Shown: positions 8,922-19,450, counted from the stretch's first letter. The stretch: 64,000 nt of DNA from Demequina litorisediminis (GCF_030161615.1 NZ_BSUN01000001.1:1612001-1676000); one strand, 5' to 3'. Numbers and translations are program-made. Notes: generated from the sequence alone by a model not told the origin.

Positions 8922-9541
8922 ATGCCCGTCGTTCATCTTCTGCGCCACGGCCATGTCCACAACCCGGACAAGGTGCTCTACGGGCGCCTGCCCGACTTCC
9001 GGCTGTCCGATGCCGGTCAGGCCATGGCACGGGCCGTCGCCGATGACCTGACGGCCCGTAGTGTGCCGGTGACGCGCGTGGTCGCTTCGCCCCTCCTGCG
9101 CGCCCAGCAGACGGCGCAGCCCATCGCCGACGCGTACGGGCTGGAGATCGCCACGGATGAGCGCCTCATCGAGGCACTCAACGCCTACGAGGGCACGGTG
9201 CTGCAGTCCGGCGCGAAGGACTTCCTGCACCCCCGCAACTGGTGGCTGCTGCGCAACCCTGGAAGCCGTCGTGGGGTGAGCCGTATACCGAGCAGCGGGA
9301 CCGCATGTGGGCCGCGATCCGCGATGCGGCCGCCGCCAACCCCGACGGCGACACCGTCATGGTCAGCCACCAGCTGCCCATCTGGGTGGCGCGCATGGAG
9401 TTCGAGAAGCGCCGCTTCCTGCACGACCCGCGCTCGCGCCAGTGTGGCCTTGCCTCCCTGACGAGCTTCGATTTCCGTGACGGCGAGCCCGTCGCCATGT
9501 CCTACGCGGAACCGGCCGCGCACATCGAGGTGCCCAAGTGA
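8922..9541 (+). CDS. Histidine phosphatase family protein (phosphoglycerate-mutase-like)
   Basis: 206 aa after repair. The catalytic motif LLRHGHVHNP carries the phospho-acceptor His, VVASPLLRAQQTAQP is the second conserved block, and TVMVSHQLPIW contains the second catalytic His. The frame is lost near 9257-9260, where LLRNP-WKPSWGEPY requires one more base in a run of C; this is a homopolymer shortening rather than an AGCT event. The stop overlaps the tlpA start (GTGA). The substrate is unknown. In actinobacteria this gene commonly heads the resABC-ccdA cluster. Confidence 0.85.
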
Positions 9542-10111
9542 AGCGGTCCGCGCGCTACGTGGTGATCGCCGCCATCCTCATCGCCGTGGTCCTGTGGCTC
9601 GCGGGCTGCGCCCCCGGTGACGCGACCGAGTCGCCCGGTTACGTCTCCGGCGACGGCACCGTCACCGAGTGGGCCGCTGGAGAGCGTGGCGAGCCCATGG
9701 CGCTGACCGGCACGTCGTTTGAGGGCGACGCCGTGGACCTCGAGGACTTCCGCGGCCAGGTGGTCCTCATCAACACCTGGTACGCCTCGTGCCCGCCGTG
9801 CCGCGCGGAGGCGCCCGAACTCGTGACCCTCGACGAGCGCGATGACGTGCAACTCATCGGCGTGAACTCCAGGGACGATGCCGCCACCGCCGAGGCCTTC
9901 CAGCGCACCTTCTCGGTGGCGTACCCCAGCATCGACGACTCCGACGGCAAGGCCACCGCCCAGGCTCCAGGGCCTTGTGGCCATCAATGCCGTCCCCACC
10001 ACCCTGGTGGTCGACACCGAGGGTCGCGTCGCCGCGCGCGTGGTGGGCCGCGTCGAGCCCTCGACCTTGGAGTCGCTCGTGGATGCGGCGGCAGCCGAGG
10101 CCGCTTCGTGA
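9538..10111 (+). CDS. TlpA/ResA-like thioredoxin lipoprotein for cytochrome c maturation
   Basis: 190 aa after repair. A lipoprotein signal (VVLWLAGC lipobox) is followed by a TlpA-like thioredoxin domain with VLINTWYASCPPCRAEAPEL (CxxC) and the cis-Pro segment INAVPTTLVVD. Outside the membrane it would reduce the haem-binding cysteines of apocytochrome c using electrons from CcdA. One +1 insertion at 9962-9966 interrupts TAQ-LQGLVA. Both its start and stop overlap neighbouring genes by 4 bp, so it belongs to one tightly coupled operon with the phosphatase, ccdA, resB and ccsB. Confidence 0.9.
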
Positions 10112-10866
10112 TCGTCGCCTCGAGCCTTGCGGGCCAGGTCCTGACCGGTTCGCTGCTGGCGGCGATCCCCATCGCCATCCTCGCGGGACTCGTGAGTTTC
10201 GCGTCCCCCTGTGTGGTCCCTCTCGTGCCCGGTTACCTGGGCTACGTCTCGGGCATGGCGGGAACCGGCGGCACGGGGAAGGCGAACAAGCCCAAGGCTC
10301 ATCCTTGGCGTGCTGCTCTTCATCGCCGGGTTCACGGCGGTGTTCGTCCTGTTCGGCATCGTGTTCTCCGCGGCCGGAGCCCAGTTCAAGGAACAGGCTC
10401 GACATCATCACGCGCGTGATGGGAGTGCTCGTCATCCTGCTGGGACTCGCATTCATGGGCGCCGTCCCTTTCCTGCAAAACGAGCGTCGCCTCCACGTCA
10501 GCCCCCGCGCTGGCCTCGCCGGCGCCCCCTGCTCGGTTTCGCGTTCGGCCTGGGCTGGACCCCGTGCATCGGCCCCACGCTGTCCACGGTGCTCGCCCTC
10601 AGCCTCAACGAGGGCACCGCCGCCAGGGGCGCCCTGCTCGCCGTCGCCTACTGCATCGGGTTGGGGCTGCCGTTCCTTGCGCTCGCCATCTGGTTTGAGC
10701 GCTCTGGGAAGATCCTGGGTTGGCTGCGGCGCCACCGCCGCGCGCTGCAGGCTCATCGGCGGCTCCATGCTTGTGATTCTCGGCGTCATGCTCGTCACGG
10801 GCCTGTGGGCCAACCTCACTTCCCAGGCTCCAGGGCTGGATCGACGGATTCTGGGTGGCGATCTGA
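10108..10866 (+). CDS. ccdA: Cytochrome c biogenesis protein CcdA (thiol-disulfide transmembrane transporter)
   Basis: About 251 aa after repair with six membrane segments. It carries the characteristic [20 protein letters not shown] and the paired [16 protein letters not shown], whose two cysteines shuttle electrons from cytoplasmic thioredoxin to TlpA. Five frame breaks occur: +1 at 10295-10299, 10395-10399, 10749-10753 and 10825-10829 (each AGCT), and one missing C in the run at 10525-10529. The GTG start overlaps tlpA and the stop overlaps the resB start. The density of breaks follows the density of AGCT, not loss of function. Confidence 0.9.
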
Positions 10867-12504
10867 TGGCCCGCGTGAAGCTCGACAACTACGCGTACCG
10901 CGACGTGCCGCGCCTGGGATTCACCGGGTGGTTGCGGTGGATCTGGCGTCAGGTGACGTCGATGCGGGTGGCGTTGATCCTGCTGCTTCTGCTGGCGATC
11001 GCCGCGATCCCCGGATCCGTGCTGCCGCAGTGGCCGCAGAGCGCGACTGACACCCAGGCGTTCATCAACGACAACTCGTTCTGGGGCCCGCTGCTCGACA
11101 GCCTCGGCTTTCTCGACGTGTTCGGGTCCGCCTGGTTCACGGCCATTTACCTGCTGCTGTTCGCGTCGCTGATCGGCTGCATCATCCCGCGCGTCGCCGT
11201 CTACTGGCGTGAGCCTGCGCGCCGAGGTGCCGCCCACCCCCAGCCGTCTCGACCGCTACGCGCCCGTGAGCGAGTCCAGCCCCTGAGCCCGGCCGATGCC
11301 GTCGCCGCCGCCCGTACCGAACTCACCGGCCGTGGTCCCGCGCCGTGGCGGTGGCTGGTGGGGCATCGGGTGCGCGTCGACGAGCGCACGGAGGCAGATG
11401 GCACCGCCGTCCTGGCGCTGTCCGCGCACCGCGGTCACCTTCGCGAGCCTCGGCAACCTCATTTTTCACCTGTCGCTCGTGGGCATCCTGCTGTCCGTCG
11501 CGGCCGGTTCGCTCCTCACGTATCGCGGCCAGGCCCTCATCGTCGAGGGTGGCGAGCTTCACCAACGCGGTCGTGGCGTATGACACGTACTCGGCGGGGC
11601 CGCTGTTCAGCGAGGATGACCTCGAGCCGTGGATTCTGACGCTCGACGAGTTGGACGCGCAGTTCGACGAGGCGACGGGGCGCCCCACGAGCCTTCACGG
11701 CGTTCGCGACGCTCACCGAGCCGGGTCGGGAACCCCGTCAGGTTGAGGCGCAGGTGAACCGGCCCATCCAGGTCGAGGGAGCCAAGATCTACCTGCAGGG
11801 CAACGGTTACGCGCCGTCGTTCACCATCACCGACTCGGCGGGCAACGTGGCCTTCGAGGGTGCGGTCCCATTTATCCCGCAGGACGACGTGTACACCTCG
11901 ACCGGTGTGATCAAGGTTCCCGACGTCACCGACGGCGAGCAATTCGGCTTCAAGGGCACGTTGCTGCCCAGCGCGGTGGGCGAGGGGGCGGACGCCGTCT
12001 CGGTGTTCCCCGATGCCACGAACCCCGTGCTGCTGCTGCAGATGTACACCGGCGACCTTGGCCTCGACGACGGCGTGCCGCAGAACGTCTACACGCTCGA
12101 TGAAAGCCAGGCTCAGCCCGGTGCGTGACGACAACGGCGACGTGGCGCTGATCGAGATCACCCCCGGTCAGACGGTCGAGCACCGAACGACCTGGGCACG
12201 CTGACGTGGAACGACCTTCCGCGCTACGCGGCGTTCGACCTTCGCCGCGACCCGTCGCTGCCGTGGCTGTTCGCGTTCGCGGTCGCATCGCTGATCGGGC
12301 TGGGCACCAGCCTCTTCGCCCCGCGCAGGCGCGTGTGGGTCACGGTTCCCGTGGCCGATGCCGCGGGCGGCGCGGCTACAGTGGTGACGGCGGCCGTGTG
12401 GTCGCCCCCGCACGACACGGGGGCGCGTTTCGAGCGAGCGCGCGCTCGCCGCAGCGACGGGGAGGCCCCGTCCCGCCTCGATCCCCCCGGAGGACGACGA
12501 ATGA
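10866..12504 (+). CDS. resB: Cytochrome c biogenesis protein ResB (Ccs1)
   Basis: About 540 aa after repair. N-terminal membrane helices ([41 protein letters not shown]), a third ([21 protein letters not shown]), a large extracytoplasmic domain, and a C-terminal helix ([18 protein letters not shown]) give the ResB/Ccs1 topology. With CcsB it transports and attaches haem to apocytochromes. Frame changes are seen at 11212-11216, 11446-11450, 11690-11694 and 12109-12113 (+1 at AGCT), near 11551-11557, near 12178 (AGCT reduced to AGC), and in C runs at 11280 and 12483-12488. With the last one corrected the gene ends in EDDE and a TGA that overlaps the ccsB ATG. Confidence 0.85.
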
Positions 12505-13516
12505 ACGCCCAGTCACTGAGTGGCTCGCGCTGTGGGGCGCTACCGCGCTCTACGCGATCGCCATGGTTGCCTCGTCGATGCATCTGGCGAAGGTGGCCGA
12601 CGCGAAACTGGCCGCGAAGAAGCAGCGCGCGCTGGTGGCTGCGGGAGCCGGCTCGGATGGCGCCGACGCGGCGCCCGCGCCTGCCTTCCGGCGAGCGGAC
12701 GTGCATTCGAAGGCGCGCGGCATTGCCCGCGCCACGATGATCATGGGTGCGCTTTTCCAGGGCGTCGGCGTCGTGGCCCGTGGCATCGAGGCCGGGCACG
12801 TGCCGTGGTCCACGATGTACGAGTACACGATCACCGGTACCTGGGTGGCCGTCATGGTCTTCCTCATCGTCCAGTCGCGTCGCGACGTGTCGTATCTCGC
12901 GCCGGGTGTGACGGGCTTCGCCACGCTCGGTCTCGGCCTCGCGATGACGGTCCTGTACAACCAGTCCACCGGGCTGATGCCCGCCCTCCAGTCGTTCTGG
13001 CTGGTCATCCACGTGTCCATCGCGATCATCGCCACCGGCATCCTGACGGTCGGCGCGATCGCGACCGCGCTCCAACTGATGCGCGACTACCGTGACGAAA
13101 ACATCGCAGCGGTACCCCCTCGCGGCATGCGCCGGGCCACCGTGCGCTGGCGCAACGCGAACGTGCGCATGCTCAAGCGTTGGACGTGGCTCGAGGCCGT
13201 GCCCGCGCCCGCGCGCCTGGAGGCCCTCGCGTTCCGCCTTCACGCCGTCGGCTTCGTGCTGTGGACCTTTACCGTGATGGCGGGCGCCGTGTGGGCCGAG
13301 CACGCGTGGGGCCGCTACTGGGGTTGGGACCCCAAGGAGGTCTGGTCGTTCGTCATCTGGGTGATCTACGCCGCCTACCTTCACGCCCGCACCACGCAGG
13401 GGTGGGCCGGACGCCGCAGCGCGGTGGTCGCCCTCATCGGCTTCGTGGCGCTGATCATGAACTTCACGGTGGTGAACCTGGTCTTCCAGGGCCTGCACAC
13501 CTACTCGGGGACGTGA
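12501..13516 (+). CDS. ccsB: Cytochrome c biogenesis protein CcsB/ResC (haem lyase subunit)
   Basis: 338 aa. It has multiple membrane helices and the haem-handling Trp-rich segment HAWGRYWGWDPKEVWSFVIW, the WWD-type motif of the CcsA/ResC family. Conserved histidines are in WLVIHVSIAII and in YAAYLHARTTQG. Residues 1-5 need one restored base: at 12511-12514 AGTC stands where AGCTC gives MNAQ-LTEWLALWG. The ATG at 12501 overlaps the predicted resB stop. It completes a system II cytochrome c maturation set (TlpA, CcdA, ResB, CcsB). Confidence 0.93.
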
Positions 13517-13521
13517 CCTGA

Positions 13522-14648
13522 GTGAAGGTTGCGCTGGTCCTCGATGACTCGATCGACCGCCCGGACGGTGTGCAGCAGTACGTGCTGACGCTGGGCGCGT
13601 TCCTGGAGCGTGCCGGTCACGAGGTGCACTACGTGTGCTCGGACGCGACGCGCACCGACGTGACGGTGCACTCGCTGGCCCGCAACGTCGGCGTCACCTT
13701 CAACGGCAATGGGCTGCGCATCCCGTTGCCCACCTCGCGCGCCATGCTGCGGGAGTTTCTTGAGCGCGAACGCTACGACGTCATCCACGTCCAGATCCCG
13801 CATTCGCCGCTGTTCGCTGCGCGTGTGGTAGACGAGGCGCGGCGCGTGCAGGCACGCACGGTGCGCATTGTGGGGACGTTCCACATCCTCCCCGACGGTG
13901 CGGTGAGCGAGCACGGCACGCGTCTGCTCGGCCGATGGCTGCGCCGCAACCTGGCGAAGTTCGACGCGTTCTGCGCAGTCTCGCCGCCCGCGCGCGAGTT
14001 CGCCGGCCGCGCCTTCAGCATCGACCCGCGGGTCATTCCGTGCCCCGTGGATGTCACCCGCTTCGCACGCGAGGCGGCCGCTGCGACGCGCGCCCCGGGC
14101 GCCGATGGCCGCCTGGTGGTGGCCTTCCTTGGCCGCCTGGTGGAGCGCAAGGGGGCGGTCGAACTGATTGCCGCGCTCGCCGCGCTCGACCCGGTGGTGC
14201 TCGCGCGCATCGAGGTGCGCATCGGCGGCAAGGGACCGCTCATGGGGTCGCTCACCGAGACCGTCGCCCGCCACGGCCTGGATGACACGGTCACCTTCGC
14301 GGGCTTTGTGGCGGAGGAGGACAAGGCCGGCTTCTATGCCGACGCCGACATTGCCGTGTTCCCCGCCACGGGAGGCGAGAGCCTTCGGCATCGTCCTGGT
14401 GGAGGCGATGGCCTCCGGAGCAGGCGTGGTGCTCGCCGGCGCGAATCCCGGCTACCTGTCCGTCATCGGCGACCAGCCCCAGGTGAGCGTGGACGCCCGC
14501 AACGTGCGTGCATTCGCCGAGGCGCTCACGCTGCTCATCCAGTCGCCCGGGCTGCGAGCCTGATCTGCACGCTGAACAGGCGCAGCGGGTGCAGCGCTTC
14601 GACGTGGAGACCGTCGGCGCGCAGATTCTGGACCTGTACGGGATGTAG
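13522..14648 (+). CDS. Family 4 glycosyltransferase
   Basis: 374 aa after repair, GT-B fold. The N-terminal half starts MKVALVLDDSIDRPDGVQQYV with the glycine-rich acceptor-side loop. The C-terminal half has the donor-binding block VAFLGRLVERKGAVELI and the EX7E motif GESFGIVLVEAMASGAG. Retaining GT4 enzymes of this type include PimB- and MshA-like mannosyl- or N-acetylglucosaminyltransferases; the sugar cannot be assigned here. Breaks at 14380-14384 (GGES-FGIV) and 14557-14561 (LRA-DLHAE) are both AGCT insertions. It starts 5 bp after ccsB and may be read from the same promoter. Confidence 0.88.
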
Positions 14649-14701
14649 CGCGCCGTCGTCTGACGCGCGCGCTCGCGGCGCCCGCCGCTAGGGTCGAAGG
14701 C

Positions 14702-15444
14702 ATGGACGCCTCCGACGCCGCTGCTGCCGCCTCACTCTCCGCCGATGGGGCGGGAGGACGGTATCTCTCGACCGTGGTGCGCACCCTGGAGGACGCGATC
14801 CGTGAGGAATCCGTGCGCCTGTCGCTGGCAGCCGAGGCCATCGCGGAGGCACTAGTCGCGGGCCGCACGCTGCACACGTTTGGCTCGGGGCACTCCAACC
14901 TGCTCAGCGAGGAGTTGTTCTACCGCGCGGGCGGCCTCAAGTCCGTGCGGCCCTTGTTCTTCGAGGGCCTCATGCTGCACGGCTCGAATCGCCTGGCCAC
15001 GCAGGCGGAGCGGCTGCCAGGGCTCGCGGAGCAGCCTGCTCGACGACCACGGGCTGGAGGCGGGGGACGTCCTCATCGTCGGCTCGAACTCGGGCGGCAA
15101 CGCCGTCTCGGTGGAGGCGGTACAAGTGGCGCGCGCCCGCGGCGTCCTCACCATCGCGGTCACGTCGGTGGCACACGCCACGTCGCCCGATGCCCGGCCC
15201 ACACCCCATCCCAAGGCTTCACGAGGTGGCGGACATCGTGCTCGACAACCACGGGACCGTGGGCGACGCAGCCGTGCCCGTGGAGGCCGCGGGGACGCGC
15301 CTGGGCCCCACCTCGACCGTGGTGGGAACGGCGCTGCTCAACGCCGTGGTGGCCGAGGCGATCGAGAGGGCCGCACAGCGTGGCTGGACGCCCGACCTGT
15401 GGGTCTCGAGCGGCCTCGCCATCGGTGACGCCGCGAACGGGTAG
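14702..15444 (+). CDS. SIS-domain sugar-phosphate-binding protein (UPF0309 type)
   Basis: 246 aa after repair. The SIS fold is shown by LHTFGSGHSNLLSEELFYRAGG and VLIVGSNSGGNAVSVEAV, the phosphosugar-binding serine loops. Proteins of this family are predicted sugar isomerases or binding regulators, some acting on N-acetylmuramate or N-acetylglucosamine phosphates. Breaks at 15033-15037 (LAEQ-LLDDH) and 15214-15218 (HPK-LHEVAD) are AGCT insertions. TAGGGT lies 7 nt before the ATG, indicating a leaderless start. Confidence 0.83.
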
Positions 15445-15449
15445 GTCGC

Positions 15450-15725
15450 CTACCGCTGATCGCGACGGCGTCCCTGGTCACGCAGCCAGCGCAGGTAGTC
15501 GGGATCGTCGTCCGGGGCCCGCTGCGCCGGGGGAGCCGACGTGCCGTTGCCGCGCATCTGCAGCCCGATCCAGATCAGGGCGCCGATGTACGGGGCGAGG
15601 ATGATGATCGCGATCCAGGCCGCGCGGTGCAGGCCCGCGTACGACTCCTGGCCCTTGTTGAGCACGTCGGTGACCGCGTAGGCGGTGAGGCCGACGTACA
15701 GGGCTGCCAGGACGAGGTACTTCAT
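15450..15725 (-). CDS. Small membrane protein with PLDc_N domain
   Basis: 91 aa, two transmembrane segments (YLVLAALYVGLTAYAVTDVL and AAWIAIIILAPYIGALIWIG) joined by a short loop, matching the phospholipase D-nuclease N-terminal (PLDc_N) family without any catalytic domain. The cytoplasmic tail is charged and proline-rich. TACAGT is 6 nt before the ATG, so the message is probably leaderless. The function of stand-alone PLDc_N proteins is unknown. It ends only 6 bp from the convergent SIS gene. Confidence 0.75.
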   Translation of the reverse strand: MKYLVLAALYVGLTAYAVTDVLNKGQESYAGLHRAAWIAIIILAPYIGALIWIGLQMRGNGTSAPPAQRAPDDDPDYLRWLRDQGRRRDQR

Positions 15726-15821
15726 GTCTCTACTGTAGGCACGCGCGGCCCTGCCGTGGCATCGGCCGCAAGCACGATCGCGCGGCGCGAGGCGCCGCGA
15801 GGCCCGCGTACCCTAGTCCGC

Positions 15822-16133
15822 ATGAAGATCCTTGCCTATTGGGGCGCCCGCACGGGCATTTTTCTCGCCGTGCTCGGAGTGCTGTACCTGGTGGGCTGGT
15901 TCGACGTGATCGCCTTCATCGCCGCCTTCATCGTGGCGTGGCTCATCTCCTACCTGGTGCTGCCGGGCATGCGCTACGAGGCGGGCAAGCAGATGGAGGG
16001 CGTGATCGACCGCTCCCAGAAGGGTCTGCGCAGCCTCGACGCGGAGGAGGACGCCGAGGCGGACACCGCCGCGACCACGAAGGAGGGCAAGGGCAACTGG
16101 CCCTACCCCGACAGCACCATCCGTCAGGACTGA
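15822..16133 (+). CDS. DUF4229 membrane protein
   Basis: 103 aa. Two hydrophobic segments (GIFLAVLGVLYLVGWFDVIAF and AFIVAWLISYLVLPG) and a charged C-terminal tail with ESxKGLR-like spacing match the DUF4229 family of actinobacterial membrane proteins of unknown function. TACCCT stands 7 nt before the ATG (leaderless). The gene overlaps its convergent neighbour by about 10 bp at the 3' end. Confidence 0.78.
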   Translation: MKILAYWGARTGIFLAVLGVLYLVGWFDVIAFIAAFIVAWLISYLVLPGMRYEAGKQMEGVIDRSQKGLRSLDAEEDAEADTAATTKEGKGNWPYPDSTIRQD

Positions 16134-16399
16134 CGGGGCCGCTTCGCCTGCTCGCGCGCGACACGGCGCGCGAAGTGCGCGTCGGTGAACTGGTGCCACG
16201 CGCACGCCGTGAGTGCCAGCGTGAAGGCGCCGTAGAGCCACGGGTTGCCCTGGCCCGTCTGAATCGCCGCCAGCGTGAACAGCGCCTCGAAGGCCGTGAG
16301 CAGGACAAACACCGCGCCGAACACCACGTGACGTACGGGCTTGCCGTCGCGACCCCACCGCAGCCGGGCCCACACGATGCCCTCGTAGCGGACGGGCAT
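16124..16399 (-). CDS. Small membrane protein of unknown function next to menA
   Basis: 91 aa with two membrane segments (HVVFGAVFVLLTAFEALFTLA and PWLYGAFTLALTACAWHQF) and a basic C-terminus. I do not recognise the family. Its ATG at 16399 begins 5 bp after the menA stop, so it should be cotranscribed with menE and menA. The hydrophobic N-terminal part is preceded by the conserved-looking stretch RWGRDGKPVRHVVFG. No frameshift and no AGCT are present. Confidence 0.7.
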   Translation of the reverse strand: MPVRYEGIVWARLRWGRDGKPVRHVVFGAVFVLLTAFEALFTLAAIQTGQGNPWLYGAFTLALTACAWHQFTDAHFARRVAREQAKRPRQS

Positions 16400-16404
16400 C
16401 CCGC

Positions 16405-17274
16405 TCACAGCGCCAGCCCCAGACCGAGCAGGAGGCCGTAGGCCAGGCCGATGCCCGAGATGCCCTTGAAGATCAGCGGCATCGAGATCTTCTCCGCGCC
16501 CACGCGCATCGCAAACGCGATGAGGAGGCTGGGCAGCGCCACCACCGTGGCGATCAGCGCCCACGGGTGGACGAAGGCGACCACGACGGCGCAGACGACG
16601 GGCAGCAGGACCACGGACATGAACATGCGCCGCGCGCGCGCCTCGCCCACCCGCACCGGCAGCGTGCGCTTGCCCGCCACCGTGTCGGTCTCGATGTCTC
16701 GGATGTTGTTCACGAGCATGAGGGCCACGGAGTACAGGCCCACGCCCACGGAGGCCACCACGGCCCACCAGGTGATGCGCCCGGTCTGCGTGTACAGCGT
16801 GCCGAGCGTGGCGACGGGGCCGAAGAACACAAACGCGACCACCTCTCCCCATCCGGAGTAGCCGTATGGACGTGACGTCCCCGTGTAGCCCCACGCCGCG
16901 ACGATGGCGATGGCGCCGACGATGAGTAGCCACCACGTGTCGGTCACCGCGACCAGGGCGAGGCCCGCGATCGCGGCCACGCCGAAGGCGAGGAACGCGG
17001 CGTTGCGCACCGCCGTGGGGGTGGCCTTGCCGGTCGCCACGAGGCGGTCGGGGCCCACGCGGTCCATATCGGTGCCGCGCACCCCGTCCGAATAGTCGTT
17101 CGCGTAGTTCACGGCGATCTGGATGGCGAGGCCGACGGCGAGGGCGAGCAGCGCGGGCAGGAAGCGGAAGCCGTCGAGCAGGACCGCCGCTCCCGTGCCG
17201 ACCGCGACCGGGGAGATGGCGGTCCACAGGGTCCGCGGCCGGGCGCCTGCGACCCAATCCTGGGCGGTGGTCAT
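16405..17274 (-). CDS. menA: 1,4-dihydroxy-2-naphthoate polyprenyltransferase
   Basis: 289 aa, a UbiA-family membrane enzyme that joins the polyprenyl side chain to 1,4-dihydroxy-2-naphthoate with loss of CO2, forming demethylmenaquinone. The first Asp-rich motif is AVNYANDYSDGVRGTD and the second is NNIRDIETDTVAGKRTLPVR. It has about eight hydrophobic segments. The ATG overlaps the menE stop (ATGA). The side-chain donor is presumably made by the prenyl synthase at 45610. The reading frame is intact. Confidence 0.95.
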   Translation of the reverse strand: MTTAQDWVAGARPRTLWTAISPVAVGTGAAVLLDGFRFLPALLALAVGLAIQIAVNYANDYSDGVRGTDMDRVGPDRLVATGKATPTAVRNAAFLAFGVAAIAGLALVAVTDTWWLLIVGAIAIVAAWGYTGTSRPYGYSGWGEVVAFVFFGPVATLGTLYTQTGRITWWAVVASVGVGLYSVALMLVNNIRDIETDTVAGKRTLPVRVGEARARRMFMSVVLLPVVCAVVVAFVHPWALIATVVALPSLLIAFAMRVGAEKISMPLIFKGISGIGLAYGLLLGLGLAL

Positions 17275-18291
17275 GCGTGCTCCTCGAGGTCCGATGCCGC
17301 GGCGAGGTCTCGCGCGGCGCTCCGATCGATTTTGCCAGCCTCGGTGCGGGGCAGGGTGCGTACGCGCGCGAGGGCGCGCGGCAAGGCGTAGCGGGGAAGG
17401 GCGAGGCGGCCGCGCAGGGTGTCCAGCGCATCGGCGCCCTCGGGCACGAGCGCGACCAGCCGCTGTCCCCACTCGGGGTCGGGCAGCCCCACCACGATGG
17501 ACTCGGCCACCCCCGCATCGGCCAAGGCGCGCTCGACGGCGGCCGGGTGGACGTTGTGGCCGCCGGTGATGATGACGTGGTCGGCGCGCCCGTGCACCGT
17601 GAGCCGCGCTCCGTCCCACTCGCCCAGGTCCGAGGTGCGGAACCAGCGGCCGGTGGCGTCCGTCACAAAGGCGGAGTTGTCGCCGTCGCGGTAGCCGTCC
17701 GCGAGCATCGGCCCCGCCAGGCTCGATGCGCCCGTCCTGGCCGATGCGCACCGCGACGCCGCTGAGCGGCATACCGTCGTAGACGCAGCCCCCGGACGTC
17801 TCCGTCATCCCGTACGTCTCCACCGCGTTGGCGGGCAGCACCATCCCCGGGGGTGCACCACCCACGAGGACCGCGTCGAACGACGCGAGGGCGTCCGCGG
17901 CCCGCGGATCGGCGAGGACCCGACGCACCTGCGTGGGTACCAGGGACACATAGCGGCGCCCCGGCGGGAGGGCCGACACGGCCGCGGCAAAGCCTGCCGC
18001 CGCGAAGGCGCCTGGTGGCATCGAGGCGACCTCGGCATCGGCCACCCGTGCCCTCGCCAGCACCATGGCGCCCGCGATCCTGTCGGCGGGCACCGCGAGC
18101 AGCCAGTGCCCACCACCGCCAAGGCGATCGAGGGTGGCGACGGCCGAGGCGCGCATCGCCGCCCCGCTGACCAACACCTCGCGGGGCTCGCCCGTGGAAC
18201 CCGAGGTGCGCGCCGCGATGCCGGGCGCGGCGCCGTCGAGGGCATCGGCCACCGCCCGCCACGGGTCGTCGACGAGCCGCGCGAAGTTCAT
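17271..18291 (-). CDS. menE: o-Succinylbenzoate-CoA ligase
   Basis: 339 aa after repair; short actinobacterial form of the ANL adenylating enzyme. The phosphate loop is RTSGSTGEPREVLVSG, the adenine motif is ETYGMTETSGGCVYDG, the ribose Asp is in FRTSDLGEWDG and the catalytic Lys is in RTEAGKIDR. It activates o-succinylbenzoate with ATP and CoA. One +1 insertion at 17719-17723 breaks DGRIE-LAGPMLADGYRDGD. TAGGCT lies 6 nt before the ATG (leaderless). It forms an operon with menA and the small membrane gene. Confidence 0.93.
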
Positions 18292-18326
18292 GCCCTCAGC
18301 CTAGGTGCCCCCCTACACTGGGCCGC

Positions 18327-19415
18327 ATGAGGACCAGCCGCGCCCTGTCGCTTTCCGCCCTCGCCGTCGTCACCTCCCTGGTGGCGGCCGCGTGCTCCTC
18401 GCCCGATGTCGAGGAAGCGCCCGCCGTCACCGCGACGGCATCCCCCACACCCGTGGAGCGCACCGCAGTCCCCGCCGCCCCCGACGACGGCATCCCGGAC
18501 GTGGTGTGGCCGCTCACCGGCGCGGACGCGACCAAGGCCGACGAGGCGGACCTCGCCCGCGCCGCGCTGTCCATCAAGATCGAGAACTCCGCCGACGCTC
18601 GCCCGCAGCAGAACGTCCAGAACGCGGACATCGTGTTCGAGGAGTACGTCGAGGCAGGCATCTCGCGCCTCATCGCGGTGTACCAGTCCGACGTCCCCGA
18701 GACGCTGGGCCCGGTCCGCTCCATGCGCCCGATGGACAAGAACATCATGGGCTCGATGGGTGGACCGCTGATCTTCTCCGGCGCTCAGGGCCGGTTCATC
18801 AACGCCACGCGCGACACCGGTCAGGAGATGATCGCGCAGGACACCGGCGGCTACGGCTTCTTCCGCACCTCGGACCGCAGCGCGCCGCACAACCTGTACG
18901 GGACGCCCGCCGACTTCTACGAGCAGACCGACGCGACCGCCCCCGACCAGCAGTTCGCCTACGCCTACGAGGGACAGACCTCCAACGTGGTGGACGAAGG
19001 CAAGAAGGTCTCCGCGATCGACATCTCGATGTCGCAGTACTCGCACCCGGGCTGGCGCTGGGACGCGGATGAGGCCTCGTGGATGCGTATCGAGGGTGGC
19101 GAGCCCCACACCCAGGACGACGGCACCCAGGTGAACGCCGAGAACGTGGTCATGCTGTGGGTCACCGTGAAGTACACCTCGTCGAGCGGCGGCTCGTCCG
19201 TTCCCGAGACGCTGGTCGCGGGCGAGTCCGGCACGGGCTATGTGGCCGCCGGTGACTCGATGGTCGAGGTCGAGTGGTCCAAGGCCGGACAGTTCGACCC
19301 GTTCGTCATCACCACGCCCGCTGGCGAGGATGTGGAACTGGTCCCCGGCAACACCTGGGTCGAGCTCATCCCCAACAAGGGCATCAGCAACGACACCTCA
19401 ATCGACATCTCCTAA
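18327..19415 (+). CDS. DUF3048 (YerB-like) lipoprotein
   Basis: 362 aa with an intact frame. A lipoprotein signal (VTSLVAAACSS) and a Pro/Thr linker precede the DUF3048 N-domain (SIKIENSADARPQQNVQNAD, VFEEYVEAGISRLIAVY, GPVRSMRPMD) and C-domain (HPGWRWDADEASWMR, VVMLWVTVKY). The family occurs in firmicutes and actinobacteria as a surface lipoprotein of unknown function. TACACT 7 nt before the ATG indicates a leaderless message. Its one AGCT (near 19363) is unaltered. It has no evident link with menaquinone synthesis despite its position. Confidence 0.85.
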   Translation: MRTSRALSLSALAVVTSLVAAACSSPDVEEAPAVTATASPTPVERTAVPAAPDDGIPDVVWPLTGADATKADEADLARAALSIKIENSADARPQQNVQNADIVFEEYVEAGISRLIAVYQSDVPETLGPVRSMRPMDKNIMGSMGGPLIFSGAQGRFINATRDTGQEMIAQDTGGYGFFRTSDRSAPHNLYGTPADFYEQTDATAPDQQFAYAYEGQTSNVVDEGKKVSAIDISMSQYSHPGWRWDADEASWMRIEGGEPHTQDDGTQVNAENVVMLWVTVKYTSSSGGSSVPETLVAGESGTGYVAAGDSMVEVEWSKAGQFDPFVITTPAGEDVELVPGNTWVELIPNKGISNDTSIDIS

Positions 19416-19418
19416 TCC

Positions 19419-19450
19419 GTCAAATGGATCCATTTGGTGCGCCTAAGGCC
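19419..19450. repeat. CATTTGG palindromic element (copy 2)
   Basis: CAAATGGATCCATTTG (19421-19436) is a perfect 16-bp palindrome. With its flank, the 21 bases from 19419 match the minus-strand form of the 3694-3755 element exactly. It continues into CGCCTAAGGCCCC, the loop-like block also seen at 3694-3755 and 23254-23320; the partner arm is degenerate. It lies 4 bp after the DUF3048 gene. Confidence 0.75.

Noticed and set aside
9502-14391. Long open frames antisense to the cytochrome c maturation and GT4 genes
   Set aside because: They mirror the codon structure of real genes in GC-rich DNA, lack recognisable motifs and ribosome binding sites, and contradict clear family matches on the plus strand.
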